Under the pieces are notes generated by a model. It saw only the letters and a program-made list of their open reading frames with translations, was not told where the DNA came from and ran no database searches. DNA of 21,100 bases, taken from Candidatus Shapirobacteria bacterium CG06_land_8_20_14_3_00_40_12 (GTDB lineage: Bacteria > Patescibacteriota > Microgenomatia > UBA12405). The stretch spans positions 163 to 21,262 of the forward strand of contig PEWA01000008.1 of the NCBI GenBank assembly GCA_002780135.1, written 5' to 3'. The position numbers were made by a program, and so were the translations under genes. Every line of letters starts with the position of its first letter. The stretch's first letter is position 1. Positions 20,463 through 21,100 of this stretch are shown here, piece by piece.

Positions 20463-20487
20463 AGACGCGCCAGTGGCACGTCTCTAC
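20459..20487 (-). repeat. REP palindrome, copy 3, inverted, also terminator-like
   Basis: The exact reverse complement of copies 1 and 2. It contains the transposase stop codon and is followed on the + strand by AATTTTTT, so the hairpin plus T run could act as an intrinsic terminator for the transposase mRNA. Confidence 0.9.
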
Positions 20488-20503
20488 AATTTTTTCGAAA
20501 ATA

Positions 20504-21100
20504 TTAGCACGCACCAGCAACAGGTTTGGCGCCAGAAGGATCGGGAAGAGTGGTTTTACACTCTTTGGGGGTGGATTTGAAACCGACACAAAGGGCTTCT
20601 TTTAGAACATTGGGCATGCGATAGCGGTCCTGAGTAGCCACCTTCTTGCCGATTTTAAGAGTACCTTTGCCATCCTGGGTGTAGGCTGCCTCCGGTGGGA
20701 AAATTTCACCGTTGACCAGTAGAGTTGGTGAACCTTGAACTTTAAACTGTTCAGTTAAGGCGATTTCTTTTTCAATCAAGTCAATACCCTCTTTATTGAA
20801 ACAGTCAGTAATGGCTTGGGTATCTAGGCCGGCTTTTTTGGCTTCCTGTTCCCAACAGGAATCGGCATTTTGGGCAGTACAGTTTTTATTGACATTATCG
20901 ATAAAATTCCACCACAGTTTTTTGTCGGAGTTTAAATTCCAGGCACAGATTTCTCGAACGTCCTGAGTTGCTTCCTGGCGACCATGAAGGGAAGCATACA
21001 TGGTTCCCGATGGAGATTTAATATATTCTTTGCCGCTATTGCATTTATCCAGATTAGCCGAAATGGCTTTTTTACAATCGGAAACAGTGGCAAAATATTT
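20504..21100 (-). CDS. DsbA-like thioredoxin-fold protein, 5' end cut by window
   Basis: The frame is open to the window edge, giving at least 198 aa; the N-terminus is missing, so the ATG at 21001 is internal. VQGSPTLLVNGEIFPPEAAY holds the cis-proline loop of thioredoxin-fold oxidoreductases (G-S-P-T). The C-terminal PNVLKEALCVGFKSTPKEC, with paired cysteines, resembles archaeal/CPR DsbA- or GILT-like proteins often found with VKOR. Further cysteines (ICAWN, NCTAQNADSCWEQ, DCFNKEG) suggest additional disulfides and an extracytoplasmic location. The expected CxxC active site would lie upstream of the window. It ends in a GAKPVAGAC tail. It could assist folding of secreted proteins, possibly with the surface proteins coded here (inference). 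Confidence 0.7.
   Translation of the reverse strand, partial: KYFATVSDCKKAISANLDKCNSGKEYIKSPSGTMYASLHGRQEATQDVREICAWNLNSDKKLWWNFIDNVNKNCTAQNADSCWEQEAKKAGLDTQAITDCFNKEGIDLIEKEIALTEQFKVQGSPTLLVNGEIFPPEAAYTQDGKGTLKIGKKVATQDRYRMPNVLKEALCVGFKSTPKECKTTLPDPSGAKPVAGAC

Larger units (their letters stand above)
19828..20487 (+). mobile_element. RAYT/REP unit (transposase gene bounded by inverted REP palindromes)
   Basis: The unit spans REP copy 1, the transposase gene with REP copy 2 inside, and REP copy 3 in inverse orientation. This is the genomic layout expected of a REP-associated tyrosine transposase and the palindromes it mobilises. No target-site duplication is evident, in line with this enzyme class. 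Confidence 0.8.

Noticed and set aside
1..21100. Alternative genetic code (UGA as glycine)
   Set aside because: UGA ends several clear genes, for example yebC (11245-11247) and the Lgt-like gene (8474-8476).
1..21100. CRISPR array or cas genes
   Set aside because: No regularly spaced repeats and no cas-like protein; the repeats present are isolated palindromes.

Overview
The window looks like chromosomal DNA from a reduced, fast-evolving bacterium, most plausibly a member of the Candidate Phyla Radiation (Patescibacteria), perhaps Microgenomates. This is an inference from tight gene packing with many 4-30 nt overlaps, short or degenerate versions of familiar enzymes, many small proteins of unknown function, a single Xer-type recombinase and AT-leaning DNA. 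UGA is an ordinary stop here (several genes end in it), so the recoded Gracilibacteria/SR1 lineages are unlikely. The + strand is G-rich and C-poor nearly throughout, whichever strand is coding, which suggests that one replication arm covers the window.

Layout. 1-976: 3' part of a DegP/HtrA protease (+). 948-1949: rpmE and a shortened prfA (RF1), in one frame and separated only by a UAG stop (-). 1996-2139: a 47-aa AbrB-like protein (+). 2136-4007: hisS, a 93-aa unknown protein and tRNA-His (-). 4102-5303: terminator, a folded 3' element and two envelope-type proteins (-). 5332-12035: a long + strand run: degenerate metallo-beta-lactamase-fold protein, dnaB (apparent AUU start), a decayed GIY-YIG gene between hairpin repeats, a 69-aa unknown, tRNA-Leu, then Lgt-like / DksA-like / LspA-like / RluA / LytR_C-domain / YebC / polytopic membrane protein. 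12036-12812: about 780 nt rich in inverted repeats, including a dif-like palindrome, ahead of a Xer tyrosine recombinase (12813-13751). 14219-18769: gyrB-gyrA (-). 19019-19738: a 58-aa unknown (+) converging with a TrmH/SpoU methyltransferase (-). 19828-20487: a REP-associated tyrosine transposase (RAYT) with three REP palindromes, one of them inside its own reading frame. 20504-21100: 3' part of a DsbA-like thioredoxin-fold protein (-).

How the genes fit together. Most identifiable genes are translation and replication housekeeping (RF1, L31, HisRS with tRNA-His, DnaB, gyrase, RluA, TrmH). The Lgt-like/DksA/LspA-like/RluA order matches the known dksA-like - lspA - rluD synteny of Firmicutes, but both lipoprotein-processing enzymes have lost key residues or segments. 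Many first genes of transcription units have a -10-like hexamer only 6-7 nt before the ATG and no Shine-Dalgarno, which points to leaderless mRNAs; genes inside operons more often carry purine-rich ribosome binding sites.

The points most worth following up are the RAYT/REP unit with a REP embedded in frame, the RF1 that lacks its N-terminal domain and starts on the UAG of rpmE, the leaderless promoter pattern, and the dif-like palindrome beside the Xer gene. All function calls come from reading motifs by eye; no database search was done.
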